A DNA stretch of 64,000 nucleotides from assembly GCA_963575745.1 (NCBI GenBank), contig CAUYUJ010022082.1, forward strand, positions 429,001-493,000, written 5' to 3'. Positions 40,285 through 51,905 of the stretch are shown here, in pieces (within the stretch, counting starts at the first letter, position 1; the number at the start of each line of letters is the position of its first letter). Origin of the DNA: Prorocentrum cordatum. Its lineage: Eukaryota; Sar; Dinophyceae; Prorocentrales; Prorocentraceae. The notes below the pieces were generated by a model. The model was not told the origin of the DNA. It worked only from the letters and a program-made list of their open reading frames with translations, and ran no database searches. Made by a program: the position numbers and the translations under genes.

Positions 40285-40500
40285 CTTCCTCCTCCTCCTC
40301 CTCCTCTTCCTCCTCCCCTTCGTCTGGCCCTCGGCCCGCCCCCGCCCTGGTTTGGGTTCCGCCTCTTTTTCCTCCTACTCCCCCTGCTTTTCGCGTCCTC
40401 CTCGTCCTCGTCCTTCTCCTCCTCCTCCTCTTCCTCCTTCTCCTCGCCCTCCTCCTCCACCTCCTCCTCCACATCCTCCTCCTCCCCTTCCACTTCATCT
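40285..40500. repeat. (CTC)n-rich tract
   Basis: Interrupted CCT/CTC repeats. Confidence 0.85.
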
Positions 40501-40715
40501 CTCCCCGCACCGTCTGCGATTGTCGGCATTCTATCCCTACCCCGGGCGCGCGGGAGGAGCCATCGCTCAAGCAAGGCCCCGTTGGCCGACAGGCGCGGCG
40601 CCAGTGGCCGCCGCCTCCGCAGCCGCCGCCGTGGTTCGCGTGACGGTTGTGTGCCGACATGGGCCGAGCGGAGTTTTTTATAATGAGCAGGCAATCAAGG
40701 GCGCCCTCGAGGGCG

Positions 40716-40842
40716 CGAAGTTATTCGCGCTTCGCGGTTCGGCTCCGACTCCTCTTCACCCTCCTCTTCTCCCCTGGGAGGCGGCGCGAGAGCGCGATGT
40801 TATTCGCACTTCGTGCTTCGCGCAGCGCGAAGCGCGAAGTTG
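40716..40842. repeat. 28-bp direct repeats with a CTTCGCG palindrome
   Basis: GCGCGA(A/T)GTTATTCGC(G/A)CTTCG occurs at ~40716 and ~40793. The second is followed by CTTCGCGCAGCGCGAAG, a perfect 7-bp stem with a 3-nt loop. Confidence 0.65.
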
Positions 40843-40864
40843 GGAGCCCTTGGCAATGAATCGT

Positions 40865-40975
40865 ATGAGGTGTGTGCCGATTTGGGCGGGGGGGGCGCGT
40901 GCGGCCTTGGCGCCTCCAGTGGCGCTCCCACGGGGGCCACGAAGCGTGCGATGGGTGTGCCGAGATGGACATGCG
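40865..40975 (-). repeat. Diverged inverted unit of the 89-bp repeat
   Basis: Read on plus, GTGTGCCGATTTGGGCGGGG .. CCAGTGGCG .. GGGGCCACGAAGCGTG .. GGGTGTGCCGAGATGG follows the reverse complement of the 37.5-38.2 kb unit block by block. Confidence 0.65.
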
Positions 40976-41985
40976 GAGGAGGAGGGGGAGGGAGGAGTCG
41001 GGGCTCAAGAGACGGGGGTCAATGCAAACGGGGGTCAGCCGCTCGTGGCCGCGAGGCGGCCGCGCATGTTGGCTGACCCGGGTTTGCGAAGACCTGCGTG
41101 GCCGATTGTTTCCCTTGCATTGCAGTTTTTTGGTTTCCTGCTGACCCGGGTCTGGATTGACCCTTGTCAGAAGATCCCCGAAGGAGGAATGGCCAGTTTG
41201 AGCCACCAGGCGATCAAGTACAAGGCTTGGGTTGGGTTGCAGAAGGTCATGGTTGCCCACAAGGGCAATCAACTACATTGTCCAAAGTTCCGCACCTGGA
41301 GGTGGGAGCAAACAGTTGTGCATGTTGTTCGCGAGGACCGGCGAGCCGCGGACCACGGTTGCCGCAGACAGCCGTCGATGGAACGGCATGTTGGACGATC
41401 CTGTCCGCCGCATTCGCAACGCATTTCTGATCGGAGGCGCCTCGGATCCGAGTTGCGGCCTGGAAAAAATCAAGGGCCATTGCTGCGAGCCAATTAGGCA
41501 CGGATGCAGAGGGGCGGCGGGGGAATAGCAGGGGAGGGCCAGGGGCGGTCGGAGAGCCTTTAGAGTGAGAAGCACCTCGGCTTGTGCCTGAGCAGGCTCA
41601 CGCATGGAGCTGGCCCAGCTGGCGGTACCGCGGCTGGCGATACCGCAGCTGCAGCAAGAAACACAGCTACGTCCATGATGAGGAAGCTTCCGAATCATGT
41701 TGTGCTGAGCTGGCGATCGGGGCTCTCTCTGCGGTCGACAGGCCCATCGTGGCGCATGGGTCATTGGTCATTATCGGGGCGGCGATAGGAAGGGATAGGA
41801 AATCAGGGGATACGACATCTGCTACGTGCAGCTGGTTTTTGCTCCGCTGCCAGGCGCCTTTCTCGATACATTGGCGCTTCCGGCGCTGGGATATTCAACT
41901 ACGTGAGCTAGGTCGTTTCGTCCGATTCGACACTGTGAGCGAGGCCTGGATGGCAGGGAACAGCAAAGGCGGGCCGCGAAGGATG
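40976..41985. other. Region with short unrecognised frames
   Basis: Frames such as HQAIKYKAWVGLQKVMVAHK (~41200) and RIRNAFLIGGASDPSCGLEK (~41410) have ordinary composition but no recognised family. TGACCCGGGT occurs twice (41074, 41142). Confidence 0.3.
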
Positions 41986-42114
41986 AGGAGGGAAAGGAGG
42001 AGGAGGAGGAGGAGGATCAGGAGAAGGAGGAGGGGGAAGACGAGGAGGCTCACGCCTCTGGTGCCGGCGCTGTGCAGCTTACTCGAAAGAGAGATGAGGA
42101 GGGGGAGGAGGACG

Positions 42115-42560
42115 AATCATAATCATAATAATAATCTTAAACGTATTATTACGAATGTGAGAAACAAGAATAATATTAACATAACTAAGAATGATCATAT
42201 GGAGCCGACGACCAATAATAATACGAATGCGAATGGCAGTAATGCTACATTCGGTAAGATTGATCGTATTATTGAGAATACCTGTACGAATAATGTTCAC
42301 ATGCCTAACAAAACGACAACGAATACTCAGAATGTGAATAACGGTAATACACACAATAACAACATTTTGACGATAAACATAGGTATTGTAATGTGAGGAT
42401 GGAAATAGCAACAGTAAGACGAATCAGCACAATACGAAGAAAAATACTGGTAGTATTGAGTGTACTAATACGAATACGACGGGTACTAATACTAGTCATT
42501 CGTATTGTTATTAATAATAACAAAATACCAAATCACAATACGAGTAACCATCAACTTCTC
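42115..42560. other. AT-rich compositional island
   Basis: About 450 bp rich in AATAAT and TACGAATA-type words, far richer in A/T than the flanking sequence, bounded on both sides by GGA tracts. The plus frame is an Asn/Thr-rich low-complexity product. Words such as AATACGAATAC and GTATTATTGAG suggest a degraded 6-9-bp repeat. Confidence 0.65.
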
Positions 42561-42569
42561 ATCTAGGGA

Positions 42570-42735
42570 ATCTGAGGATGATGATGACGAGGAGAAGGAG
42601 GCGGATGAGGAAGAGGAGGAGGAGATCGAGGATATCGACGAGGACGAGGAGGAAGAGGAGGAGGAAAAGGAGGAGGAATATGAGGAGAGAGCAGTAGGAG
42701 GATGAGGAGGAGGAGGAGGAAGAGGAAGAGCCGCC
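42570..42735. repeat. GAG/GGA-rich tract
   Basis: Interrupted purine trinucleotides encoding poly-Glu in one phase. Confidence 0.85.
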
Positions 42736-42739
42736 CGCG

Positions 42740-44374
42740 CCTTGCCAGAATTATTACGAGGTCAAGCCGTTGCTCATTGGTAGAAACCAAGACAGCCTCC
42801 AGCATCTTCTTGATCATATTGCTGCAGCTGGAGCTCAAGTGGGGATGGAATTGTACTGGGACAAATTCCAGATGATGCGAATAACTTGTGGTGGGCAAAT
42901 GCGAACGCCAGCAGGACAGCTCATTACGGAAAACGCCAGCCTTACACACTTGGGAGCTACGTTCTTAATCGCTTCGCTCATTCCGCCGGCCCATATTGTC
43001 GCACCGTTGTGGGCTAGCCGAGTTTTGGGGCCTCTTGGGGGCCGTTTTGGGGCCTCTTGGGGCCTCTTTTGGGCCTCTTGGGCGCCTCTTGGGGCGTCTT
43101 GGGGGCCTCTTGGGGGCCTCTTGGGGCCTTTTTGGGGCCTCCTGGGCGCCTTCTGGGGCGGAGGGCTCGATTTTTCAGTTCTCGGTTCCCCTCTTGAGCC
43201 CCTCTTGGGCCCGTCTTGGGGCCTCTTGGTCCGTCTTGGGCGGCACTTGGGCCGTCTTGGGGGCCCTCCTGGGCCGTTCCGGGGCCGTCTTGGGAGCCTC
43301 GTGGGCCGTCTTGGAGCGGTCTTGGGGGCCTCTTGGGCCGTCTTGGAGCGTCCGGAAGCCGAAAAAGCCAGAACACAAAAAACATCGAAAAAACCAATGA
43401 AAATCAACGATTTTGGCCTCTTGGGGCTCTCTTCGGAGGCCTCTTGGAAGGCTCTTGGGGCGTCTTGGAGGCCTCTTGGGCTGTCTTGGGGGCCTTTTGG
43501 GCCGTCTTGGGGTCATCTTCGGCGTCTTCGAGCGCTCTTTGGGCGTCTCGGGGGCCTCTTGGGCAGTCTTGGGGGCCTCTTGGGGCACTCTGAGCGCGCT
43601 CTGGGGAGCCTGAGAGGCCGCACCCAGAAGGAAAACCATCTCTGAGTAGACTTGGTCGGGCGGCGGTCGGGGTACTTTTCGCCGGGGGACCCCCAGGGGC
43701 CGCCCCGCGCGCGAACTAGAAATACTGTTAATACTGTTAACCAGTTACCGGAGATCTTAGCACGCCCTGGCCCGTTGGGCCGGCGAATAACAATGGACAG
43801 ATTAACACAGAACTCAATCGAATAATTGGCGCAGCGTGGAGTGAATTCGCAAGATACGACAGGGCATGGAAGCACACATCTATTTGCAAGCGGCGGAAGC
43901 TGGAACTATTCCAGGCCTTGGTGACATCAAAAATCATGTACTCTGTAAATGCAGCTGGGTTGAACAAGGCGGAGAAACGACGGCTCGATGGGTTTCAAGC
44001 GTGGTGTCTGCGTAAGATTCTGCACATACCTCCATCTTTCTTGTCACGAATACCAAACAGCAGCGTTTTGGAGCAAACCGGACAACTACCTTACAACGCA
44101 CAATTCTTACATCAACAATTGGTACGTTTTGGGAGGATTGGTCGCGCTCCGGATTCTGGCAGCTGACGTTTCAGCCCGGCAGCCTCCAGCCAGCAACGGA
44201 CGCTTACCCAAGGAGGAGAGGCAGGCCCAAACAAGAATGGGCTAAATGCTTGTACAACTTACTCTCTGCACGTTTCCGTGATGATGAACTGCTCTTGCAA
44301 TGTTTGGAAGACCCAATTCAGTGCAGAGCAGCGGCACATGCAATTCTACGCCCTGAAGGGGCAACCGACCATCT
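42740..44374 (+). pseudogene. LINE ORF2 remnant (RT end to C-terminus), interrupted
   Basis: Starts just after RT motif C: LLIGRNQDSLQHLLDHIAAA, then GMELYWDKFQMM and THLGATF (to ~42966). After an ~800-bp insertion it resumes with INTELNRIIGAAWSEFARYD (~43796), MYSVNAAGLNKAEKRRLDGF and WCLRKILHIP (~43936-44030), then EWAKCLYNLLSARFRDDELL (~44233) and RAAAHAILRPEG before a stop at ~44372. It matches the minus-strand LINE at 58.6-63.9 kb block for block (LLVGRNPDHLQ, YLGATLS, GAAWGEF, LRRILHIP). Everything upstream of the RT palm is missing, as expected for a 5'-truncated copy. Confidence 0.75.
42984..43785. mobile_element. ~800-bp insertion with 10-bp inverted ends, inside the LINE remnant
   Basis: CGCCGGCCCA at 42984-42993 and TGGGCCGGCG at 43776-43785 are perfect inverted copies bracketing the non-LINE DNA. 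The interior is mainly a GGGGCCTCTTGG minisatellite (43015-43620) like that at 34.4-34.7 kb. No ORF is recognised. LINE protein text breaks near the left end and resumes directly after the right end. No target duplication is visible. Confidence 0.5.
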
Positions 44375-44599
44375 GTAACATACTTCTTCCCGCCCGGAAA
44401 CCCTGGCAGGAAACGCACGCAGCGCCGTACATGGTGCTCCCCTGGCCCTTTCTTCCTCCTTCTCCCCCCTCCTCTTCTTCTACCTCTTGTGCTTTATCCG
44501 GCTGCTCGCGGCATTTTCCTTGATCCCGCGTCGAGCTTGCTAGACGCATGCTTTTGCCCACGCGCCTACTGGCGTATGGTTTGTTCGTTCGTTCAAATC

Positions 44600-46190
44600 G
44601 CTGCACTGTTCAACCACATCGGCGACTGCCTGAAGAGCACGCGAGTGCTACTGCACAAGTGGATCGACCAAGATCGAGATGAACTTCTTGAGAGGACAGC
44701 CGAATCGATGAGCGACGCGGCTCGCAACGCTATCCCAAGGGAGGAATGGAAGTACGCCGGGCAGCTATTCGCCTGCGCGGGGGAAAAGAACAGCCAAAGA
44801 AGAGACCGCCGCCCATCATGCGACGCGGTGAAACGGCCAGCCTCTAACCGACAGGACCGACGTCGCGAACCACGCCCTCGGCTACTACGGGAAGATCGAG
44901 TCAGCCACCAAGATACATGACGAGGGAGTCGCCCTTGACTACAACGCGTGCGCCGTCAGTGACAGACCCCCGCCGAAGGCTCAGAACATTTTCGGTTCCA
45001 ACCCACTTACGAGCACGCTAGTCTCAGCCAAAAGAGTACGATCAGGAGGCCCAGACCAGCTCACCGACGACATGTCCAAGGCCGATCCCCACGGCATGGC
45101 GAGGTGGCTGCACCCCGTTCTCGCCAATGCGAAGATCGAGACCACCGAGCCCGTCGCGGCCAAAGGACTTTCATAAGGGAGCTGGGCCCCTTGAGAAACA
45201 GAAGTAGCACCGTTGGATAGTGCTGAGAAACACAATCGGCAATGTGCAGGGCAGCTTTCCAACATTCAGGGTGGGGGACTTGCTGCGGGAACTATCTTTC
45301 GCCACGCAGTGCGGGGCCCGCCCGAAGGTGTCCGCGGACTTCGCCGCGCATGTTTCGTTATCCTGCATCGGCGACCGCCAGTGAAGAAGACGGTCCTGCA
45401 GCGTCGCCTTCCTGCATTTGTGCGAAGTTTTCAGTATGCAATTGCCCGCCGCCCCTGAAGAGCTCAATAAATTGATCCAGTTCGCCATGCCATCATCAAG
45501 CCATCGTTGCAAAGAACTTCTCAGCAATCCAGCTCGCAACAGCGCGAAGACCGGCGACCAGTGCATCTGCGCCCGCAGTGCCGGCCGCCACCTATCAAAT
45601 TGGACGGCTGCGCGATCGGCGACCCACTGCCAGATGCCCACCGCGAGCACGCGGCCTGGCTTGTCATGCTTAGATGTAGCCTTCAACAAGCACTTCGCCG
45701 TGCTGCTGAACGCCATCGAAGGAGACGCTGGCAACGACGCCGAGCAAGCCGGAGGACATCTTGTCGAGAGTTCCCCTCGCCCTTCGTTCGCTCCGACGCC
45801 GCGGGCGACATGCGCGCAGTGAAACGTGTCATTCGTTGACGACCTGACGCGCTACAACTCCACCGGCGAGGCCACGTCCCCCATAGCCTTCGCCACTGCG
45901 TCGGCAGCAAGACTGTACAAGGCTGCCTACAGGCACGGCTTGAAACCTCGCCCCGACAAAACGAAGGTCATCCTCGCGGACTGTAGCGCAGGAGCAAGGA
46001 CCGATAGGCAGCGGCTAGCAAAGGAGAAGACCACGCGCGTCGACGTCGAGCGCCTCGGGTTGAAAATCCAGGTCGTCAACCAGCCAGAGGCGGCCGTGGA
46101 CGCAATAATTGCAGCTGGCGGCGCCTATGGGCCCCGAGGTCCGCGCGCGCGTCAAGCGCGCCTCGGGGGCGTCATTGCCACTCGGTAAAC
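44600..46190 (+). pseudogene. LINE-like reverse transcriptase remnant of a second type
   Basis: Fragments in order: ERTAESMSDAARNAIPREEW (~44690), DVANHALGYYGK-like text (~44870), DQLTDDMSKADPHGMARW (~45055-45110), a degenerate stretch, then STRPGLSCLDVAFNKHFAVLL (~45640-45705), which matches RT motif B (RPGdplaD), and SFVDDLTRYN (45829-45858) with VDD as motif C, followed by HGLKPRPDKTKVILADC, the motif D lysine block. A TGA at 45820-45822 lies 15 nt before the VDD codons. It is distinct from the neighbouring 42.7-kb LINE in its RPG and FVDD blocks. Several phases are used. Confidence 0.6.
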
Positions 46191-46593
46191 CGATATTCAC
46201 AAGAAAGACGAGTGAAGTGCGTCCATGCCCTCCCGACGTCCGCCCTGACCTTCAACCGCCCACCGTGGAGAGGGCCCGCCTGCGTGGGCCGCGACCTAAT
46301 CGGCAGGAGGTTCACGCGGCCAGGTCGCGCTGCGGCATCACTACCGAGGCCCAACACTCCCGAGAAGCACATCACCACCATGCAGGTCATCACCACCGCA
46401 GGGATACCAGACTTTGCCGCCCACCAGACGGCTGCACGCCTACGTTACTTACCGAGGCTGCTGAACCATGCTCCCTGGATTCTGCTCATGCTCCTCGACG
46501 CGCAGATTATGCGCAAGGGCGCCCGGAGCAACGACCTCAGGATGGACTCCGACTTCTTGCCACAGCATCTACGGGCTGAGCGACGGCCTCATT

Positions 46594-46614
46594 GAGGTCG
46601 AGGAGGAGGAGGAA

Positions 46615-46679
<65 letters not shown>

Positions 46680-46795
46680 GGAGGAGGAGGAGGAGGAGGA
46701 GGAGGAGGAGGAGGAGGAGGAGGAGAAAGAGGAGGAGGAGGAGGAGGAGGTTGAGGGGGAGAATGAGGATAAGGAGGAGGAGGAGGAGGAATGAG
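46594..46795. repeat. (GAT)n and (GAG)n microsatellite
   Basis: About 20 GAT units, then GAG units. Confidence 0.95.
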
Positions 46796-47172
46796 GAGAC
46801 GCGGGGCGCCGCGGATTCCAAGCGTGGGCCCAGCGCCACAGGACGGCTGGGAACAGCAGCGGAGGGCCAGCACGCTGGCCGCCTGCGCGCGCGGCGGCTG
46901 GCGGACGTGTGCCAGGAGGGAAAGCAGACACAAACGCGGGTGACTAAGGCAGGTGCAGGCACGAACGCATTTTGATTTGGGGGAGGGGGGGGGCACGATC
47001 GCGAATATGCCGGGGATGTGGGAAACGGAGGGGATACGGACATGTCAGGAGGTATAGGAACACCGACAACAAACACAACACTACTTGATGTTGTGCAAAT
47101 TTCTACGTGCCCCTTCTGGGACCTTCCGGTACGGACGCCCCCCCAGCTCCTACCAGATGTAAGTGTCCGGCG

Positions 47173-47483
47173 TTGAAGCTTTCATTCAGGCACCTTTCGC
47201 TATCCCTTGTCGCCGCCTGCCCCTTTTCGGGACCGCTCCTCCAGAGCCGGGGTGCAGGCCGTACCGTACCCTACCCCCTGGCGAAGCGCCCCGTCCAAGT
47301 CCAGGGTTAAGGGGGTAGGGGTGAGATTTAAACCACTTCCCGAAAGGGAATAATGGGTTTGGAATAGGAAACTCGCTGCGCTGAAGCTTTCACCCAGGCG
47401 CGTTTCCTTATCCCATCTCGCCTCTCGCCCCTTTTCGGGACCGCTCCTCCGGAGCCGGGGTTCAGGCCGTACCGTACCGTACC
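47173..47483. repeat. Direct repeat pair of ~100 bp with a dispersed ~90-bp repeat between
   Basis: 47173-47275 and 47380-47483 share TGAAGCTTTCA(T/C)(T/C)CAGGC, CCCCTTTTCGGGACCGCTCC and AGGCCGTACCGTACC. Between them, 47282-47372 is a second copy of the repeat at 31548-31640. Confidence 0.8.
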
Positions 47484-48084
47484 CTGGGCCCTCTTGGTAC
47501 GGACAGCTTCCCCGCTTGCCCCGAGCCAGGCCCCCGTGGTACGAGAAGCACAACGTCATGTTCTCCATGCTGAACTCCGGGGCCCCTCCCCGCTCCCCTC
47601 CCCCCGCGCGCCAGGGGAGGAAGCAGGTTCGAGGCTTTCGCGACGGTTTCTGTCAGTCCCCCCATGGGGCTCCCAGCTTCGGGATGCTCGAGGTCTGCAA
47701 GGCCTTCGAGGTCTTCGAGGTTTCCGCGCGGTGTTGTCCGCGTTCGGCGGGCTGCCGGCCTCGGCATGTCCTCCAGCGGCGGCGCCTCGTCGAGCTTTCC
47801 GGGGGTGTGCACGACACTCGTCCCGAACGGCCGCTGGAGGCCCGAGCTGCGGCCCGAAAGCAGACGCGGGGAGGAGAGAGAGGCATTGAGACAAGACGCT
47901 GTGTAGCGAGAAACGTCAGAAACGTCAGGCATTGAGGCCGTTGCCCTTCCCTTGCTTGCCGCCCTCTCTTGGCCTCCTGGGGGGGCCCTCGTTGCCACGG
48001 CCGGGCCCGGCTCGGAATGCTGGTCAGAAGGCGCCCCAGGGGAGGTCCGGGAGGAGTGGTATTGGCACTTTGTTGGTATGCCCA
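47484..48084. other. GC-rich stretch without recognised gene
   Basis: Overlapping frames on both strands, none convincing. Confidence 0.35.
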
Positions 48085-48542
48085 ATTCAGGGGGAGGCAG
48101 AGGAGGAGGAGGAGGAGGAGGAGGAGGAGGAGGAGGAGGAGGAAGAAGAGGAGGAGGAGGAGGAGGAGGAGGAGGATGATGAGTAGAGGAGGAGGAGGGG
48201 GATGGGGGGGGAGTGGAGGAGAGGGGGAGGAGGAGGATGGGGGAGATGAGGATGAGGGGGGGCAGTGTGGACGCCGAGGGGAGTGGGTGGGAGGAGGAAA
48301 ATAATAAGGAGGAGGAGAGGAGGAGGAGGAGGAACGAGGAGGAGGAGGGGGATGATGATGAGTAGAGGAGGAGGAGGGGGATGGGGGGGGAGTGGAGAGA
48401 GAGGGAGGAGGAGGATGGGGGAGATGAGGATGAGGGGGGGCAGTGTGACGAGGGGAGTGGGGTGGGAGGAGAAAGCGAACGGGAGGGGGAGGAGGAGGAG
48501 GAGGAGGAGGAGGAGGAGGAGGAGGAGGAGGAGGAGGAGGAG
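48085..48542. repeat. (GGA)n tract with an internal ~177-bp duplication
   Basis: GATGATGAGTAGAGGAGGAGG occurs at ~48175 and ~48352, each followed by GGGGATGGGGGGGGAGTGGAG, so a longer unit is duplicated inside the purine tract. Confidence 0.8.
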
Positions 48543-50160
48543 TGGATACAGCTCTCTCGTGCGCCTCATTGGTTGGGGCGTCAAACACCAGCTGCGAGCT
48601 GGGGCCTCGGAGGTAGCAACACGAAACGCCTCCTCCACACTGGTCCTCAGAGGTCCTTACCCAACCGCGAGGAGCCTCCTCCCCACTGGTCCTGAGAGGG
48701 CCTTATCCGACCTTCACGCTCTTCTGGTTCACCTCAACCAGCAGACCCCGCTCCCCTCACCTTCCACTCACTTACCCGTGTGGCGGCGGAGCGGGTGGGC
48801 AGGATTTGAGGGGGGTCACCGCAGGCTACTCTGGCGAAGGCTCTGGGTGGCCGCGGCCGCGCCACCGCCAACCAGCAGCCATCAGAACCTCCAGCAGGCG
48901 CCACCTTTATCCCTACATCTCGCCCATCCTCTGTGCTCTGTCTCACGCTATTGCCTCGCAACTTCAACCTACGCCGTTGTCAATGTGAAAGGACTCTCAT
49001 AGGGTGATGATGGGAACTGCACGTGCTTCACCGTTTTCCGCGGCCGCCGCCACAGAAGGCGCGATCACTCCCCCGCGCCAAAGGGAACCCCCAGAGGCGG
49101 CCATCAGCCCTTCGCTCGGGAACCCAACGCCTGTGTGCAGGCGAGGATCCCCGTCGTAGGACTGGCAGTCCCCCCCTGCCTGTAGGAATCCTCAATCGAG
49201 GCCGGCCCACCAGTCGGAGCTTTTTCGCCTTCCGCCTGGGCGAGTGTGGCCATGCTGCCGCGCTTCCCCTGGCCGCCTGGGAAACTACTCGCAAACCGCC
49301 ATTCTCTTAGCCGCTCTCACCGCCAAACTCAGCAGCGTTGCAGTATGCGGTTGCCGCTCGTACTTTCGCATCCCCACATTCGCCACCATGCGCCGCTGCG
49401 CGGCACCGCCGCGCAGCCACCACATCGGCAACGGGTTATGGATCAGGAGTGGCTGGGGGGGCGGGGAATCCTTCTCGACGACAGGGCCACCGCCACAGGA
49501 GGGATCAAGCTTGCCTTCGTCCTGTGGGGATCCCTGGGTGGCTCCCGGTCGCGCCCGTGGGGGCCCTTCGCCTGCCTCGGCGGGCGCGAGGGTTCCACGG
49601 CGCCGACTGGGGGCCGTCCCTCTGGGGATTCCCTGTGGAGGCCTCGCTGGGGTTCCTTGCGGCCTTGCCACGCCACGCCAAGCAACGCCAAGCACTGCCA
49701 CGCTCTGCCAAGCGGTGCGAAGCAATGCCGAGCAATGCCCACTAACGTCGCGCCTGGGAGGCCGTCCCTCCTGGGGGCTGGGGAGGCCTTTGCGCCACCC
49801 GGCCTCCGGCGAGAGAGTCCTGGCCACGCCAGCTACGGCTGCAGCACCGGCCACTGCCACGCCGGCTATTCCGCCCCCGCCAGCCTCGCCTGCCGTCGCG
49901 GCGCTATGCCACGACCCCTCCTGCGGGCACCAAGACAATACCACTACCACGTCGATTCCTCTTCCCTCCTCTACCCTCCTATTGCTTTCCTCTTTCCTGG
50001 GAGCGGGAGGGGATGAGGGAGGTGCTGGTGGTTGTGTATATGTTTGGATCCCGCACCTTCTTCCAATTCACCACAAATGGTTTATGTTCCTCCCCTCCGC
50101 TCTTTCTCCTCCTTCGCGTCTGCCTGTCGCCCTACATGTGACACATCTCTCCCGCCATCC
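48543..50160. other. Region without recognised genes
   Basis: Two ~30-bp related blocks CCTCCTCC(A/C)CACTGGTCCT(C/G)AGAG at 48630 and 48673. At 49676-49742 ~10-bp units like ACGCCAAGCA recur. Long frames are low in complexity or overlap on both strands. Confidence 0.3.
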
Positions 50161-50194
50161 AGCGACTCCTGGAGCGAACGTTCCAGGAGTCGCT
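50161..50194. repeat. Perfect 13-bp inverted repeat (hairpin)
   Basis: AGCGACTCCTGGA at 50161-50173 and its exact complement TCCAGGAGTCGCT at 50182-50194, with an 8-nt loop. It is isolated, with no downstream T-tract and no flanking gene. Confidence 0.85.
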
Positions 50195-50254
50195 TGGCTC
50201 TTAGTTTGATTCAACCCCTCAGGACCGGCCAGCCCCGGGGGGAATTGCAATTTC

Positions 50255-50642
50255 AATGCGAAATCAGGAGGAGGAGAAGGGAGAGGAGGAGGACGAGGAG
50301 GGTGAGGAGGAGGAGGAAGAGGAGGAGGACAACGACGACGAGGAGGATGAGGAGGAGGAGGAGGAGGAGAAGACGCTGGAGGAGGAGGAGGAGGAGGAGG
50401 AGGAGGAGGAGCGGGAGGAGCAAAAAGGGAGGGAGGGAGGGAGAACAGGAGGGGAAGAAGGTGGAGGACCGAAGATGATGACGAGGAGAAGGAGGATGAG
50501 AAGGAGGAGGAGAAGGAGGAGGAACAGGAGGAGGAGGAGGAAGAGGGAGGGAGGGAGGGAGGGAGGAGGAAGAGGAGGAGAAGAAGCAGGAGGAGAAGGA
50601 CGAGGAGGAGGAGGAGGATGATGATGATGAGGAGGAGGAGGA
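50255..50642. repeat. (GGA)n tract
   Basis: Interrupted purine trinucleotides over ~390 bp. Confidence 0.9.
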
Positions 50643-51837
50643 TCTGAGTGTGCCTCCCTCCCGCGTCCGTTCTGGCCCACTCTCCCCGCGTCCCCGGGGT
50701 GCCTGGCTGTGCTCCGGCGCGTCCCGCCACCGTTTACCGCCGTTTGGATCCTTCACGGCCGCCGACCAAAGAAAAGGTGTCTGACGACGCTGGGTGGAAG
50801 TAAGTGTACACATGGTCGCCTAGGCCATAGGGGCATGCACGCACGACGTCGTTCTCTCTTTCCCCCCCCTTCCTGCGCTCCTCTCCTTCCTCTTCCTCTT
50901 CCCGCTGCTGCCAGCGGTCTGCAGAGCCTCGTCCGTGGCGGCCGTTCTCATGTTCGGCGTGATCACTTTGAATGTCCCGCGCTTTCTCGGCGAACTTTCT
51001 TGTGCGAGGCAGTCGCTTTGAGGTCACTCGCGTAGAAAACATATGACAACGCAGAGTGCAATCCCTTCTTGACGAATAGAACAGTGCAGCTATAATACTT
51101 TGGAGGACCGCGCGGACTTCCGACCGTTACGTGTTTCTGCCATTTGTTGTTCCTCTACGTTTTCCTCCCCATCCACCACCGTACTTTCGCGTTTTCCACT
51201 TTGTTCCTGTTCCCATTTGCGTTCCCTTCCCCCGCCGCCGTGTCTCTTTCGTGCTCAATTGCCACCCTGCTCTCCTCCCTCACCACCATGTTCCCGCTCC
51301 CGCTCCCTGTCCCCCTTCCCCACCACACCGTTCCGGGCCCCACTTCCTCCCGCTCTGCCAGGCTCCCCGTCATCTCCTCCCCGTCATCTCCCCCGTGTCG
51401 CGAAGCAGATCCGCCCAAGATTGTTCAAGGCGCTGGAGTTGAAGGCCCCCCCAAGGTCCATGTCGATCCGATCGATCTGATTCGACATCGGCTTCGGCAG
51501 CGCCGATCCGATGCGTATTCGATTTCCCGCCGATCCCATGCGACCCGACGTGTGTGGCGTTGCCGCCATGTCGTGTCGTTGCTCTCGGCTGCCTGGGGGC
51601 TGGAACACATGCCTCCCCGCGTTGGGGACGGCGGCAGAACAGCTTGACCCCCCCCTCGCCCACGGGATTTTCGCCACATGCGAAAAAACGGCGACCGCAC
51701 TGATGCGGTGCCCGACCGACCTCCCTCCCCGAAGGTCAGCAAAGATGTGCGGCAGTACTTCGACAGGCCGAAGATGAGGGAGAGCGAGGCGTCGGAACGC
51801 GGGAAGGGCGGCCGGGCCGGGCCAACCGCGGTCCGGC
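50643..51837. other. Region without recognised genes
   Basis: Pyrimidine-rich from 50850 to 51400. GATCCGAT/GATTCGA words cluster at 51465-51560 and again at 52685-52745. Confidence 0.3.
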
Positions 51838-51905
51838 GGGAGGAGGAGGAGGAGGAGGAGGAGGACGACGAAAAGGAGGAGGAGGAGGAGGAGGAGGAGG
51901 AGGCG
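51838..51905. repeat. (GGA)n microsatellite
   Basis: Purine trinucleotide tract. Confidence 0.9.

Noticed and set aside
46592-46975. Poly-Met/Arg frame, and the poly-Ser/Leu minus frames opposite it
   Set aside because: Encoded by GAT and GAG tracts.
50161-50194. Intrinsic terminator
   Set aside because: No following T-tract, no upstream gene and a eukaryotic context.
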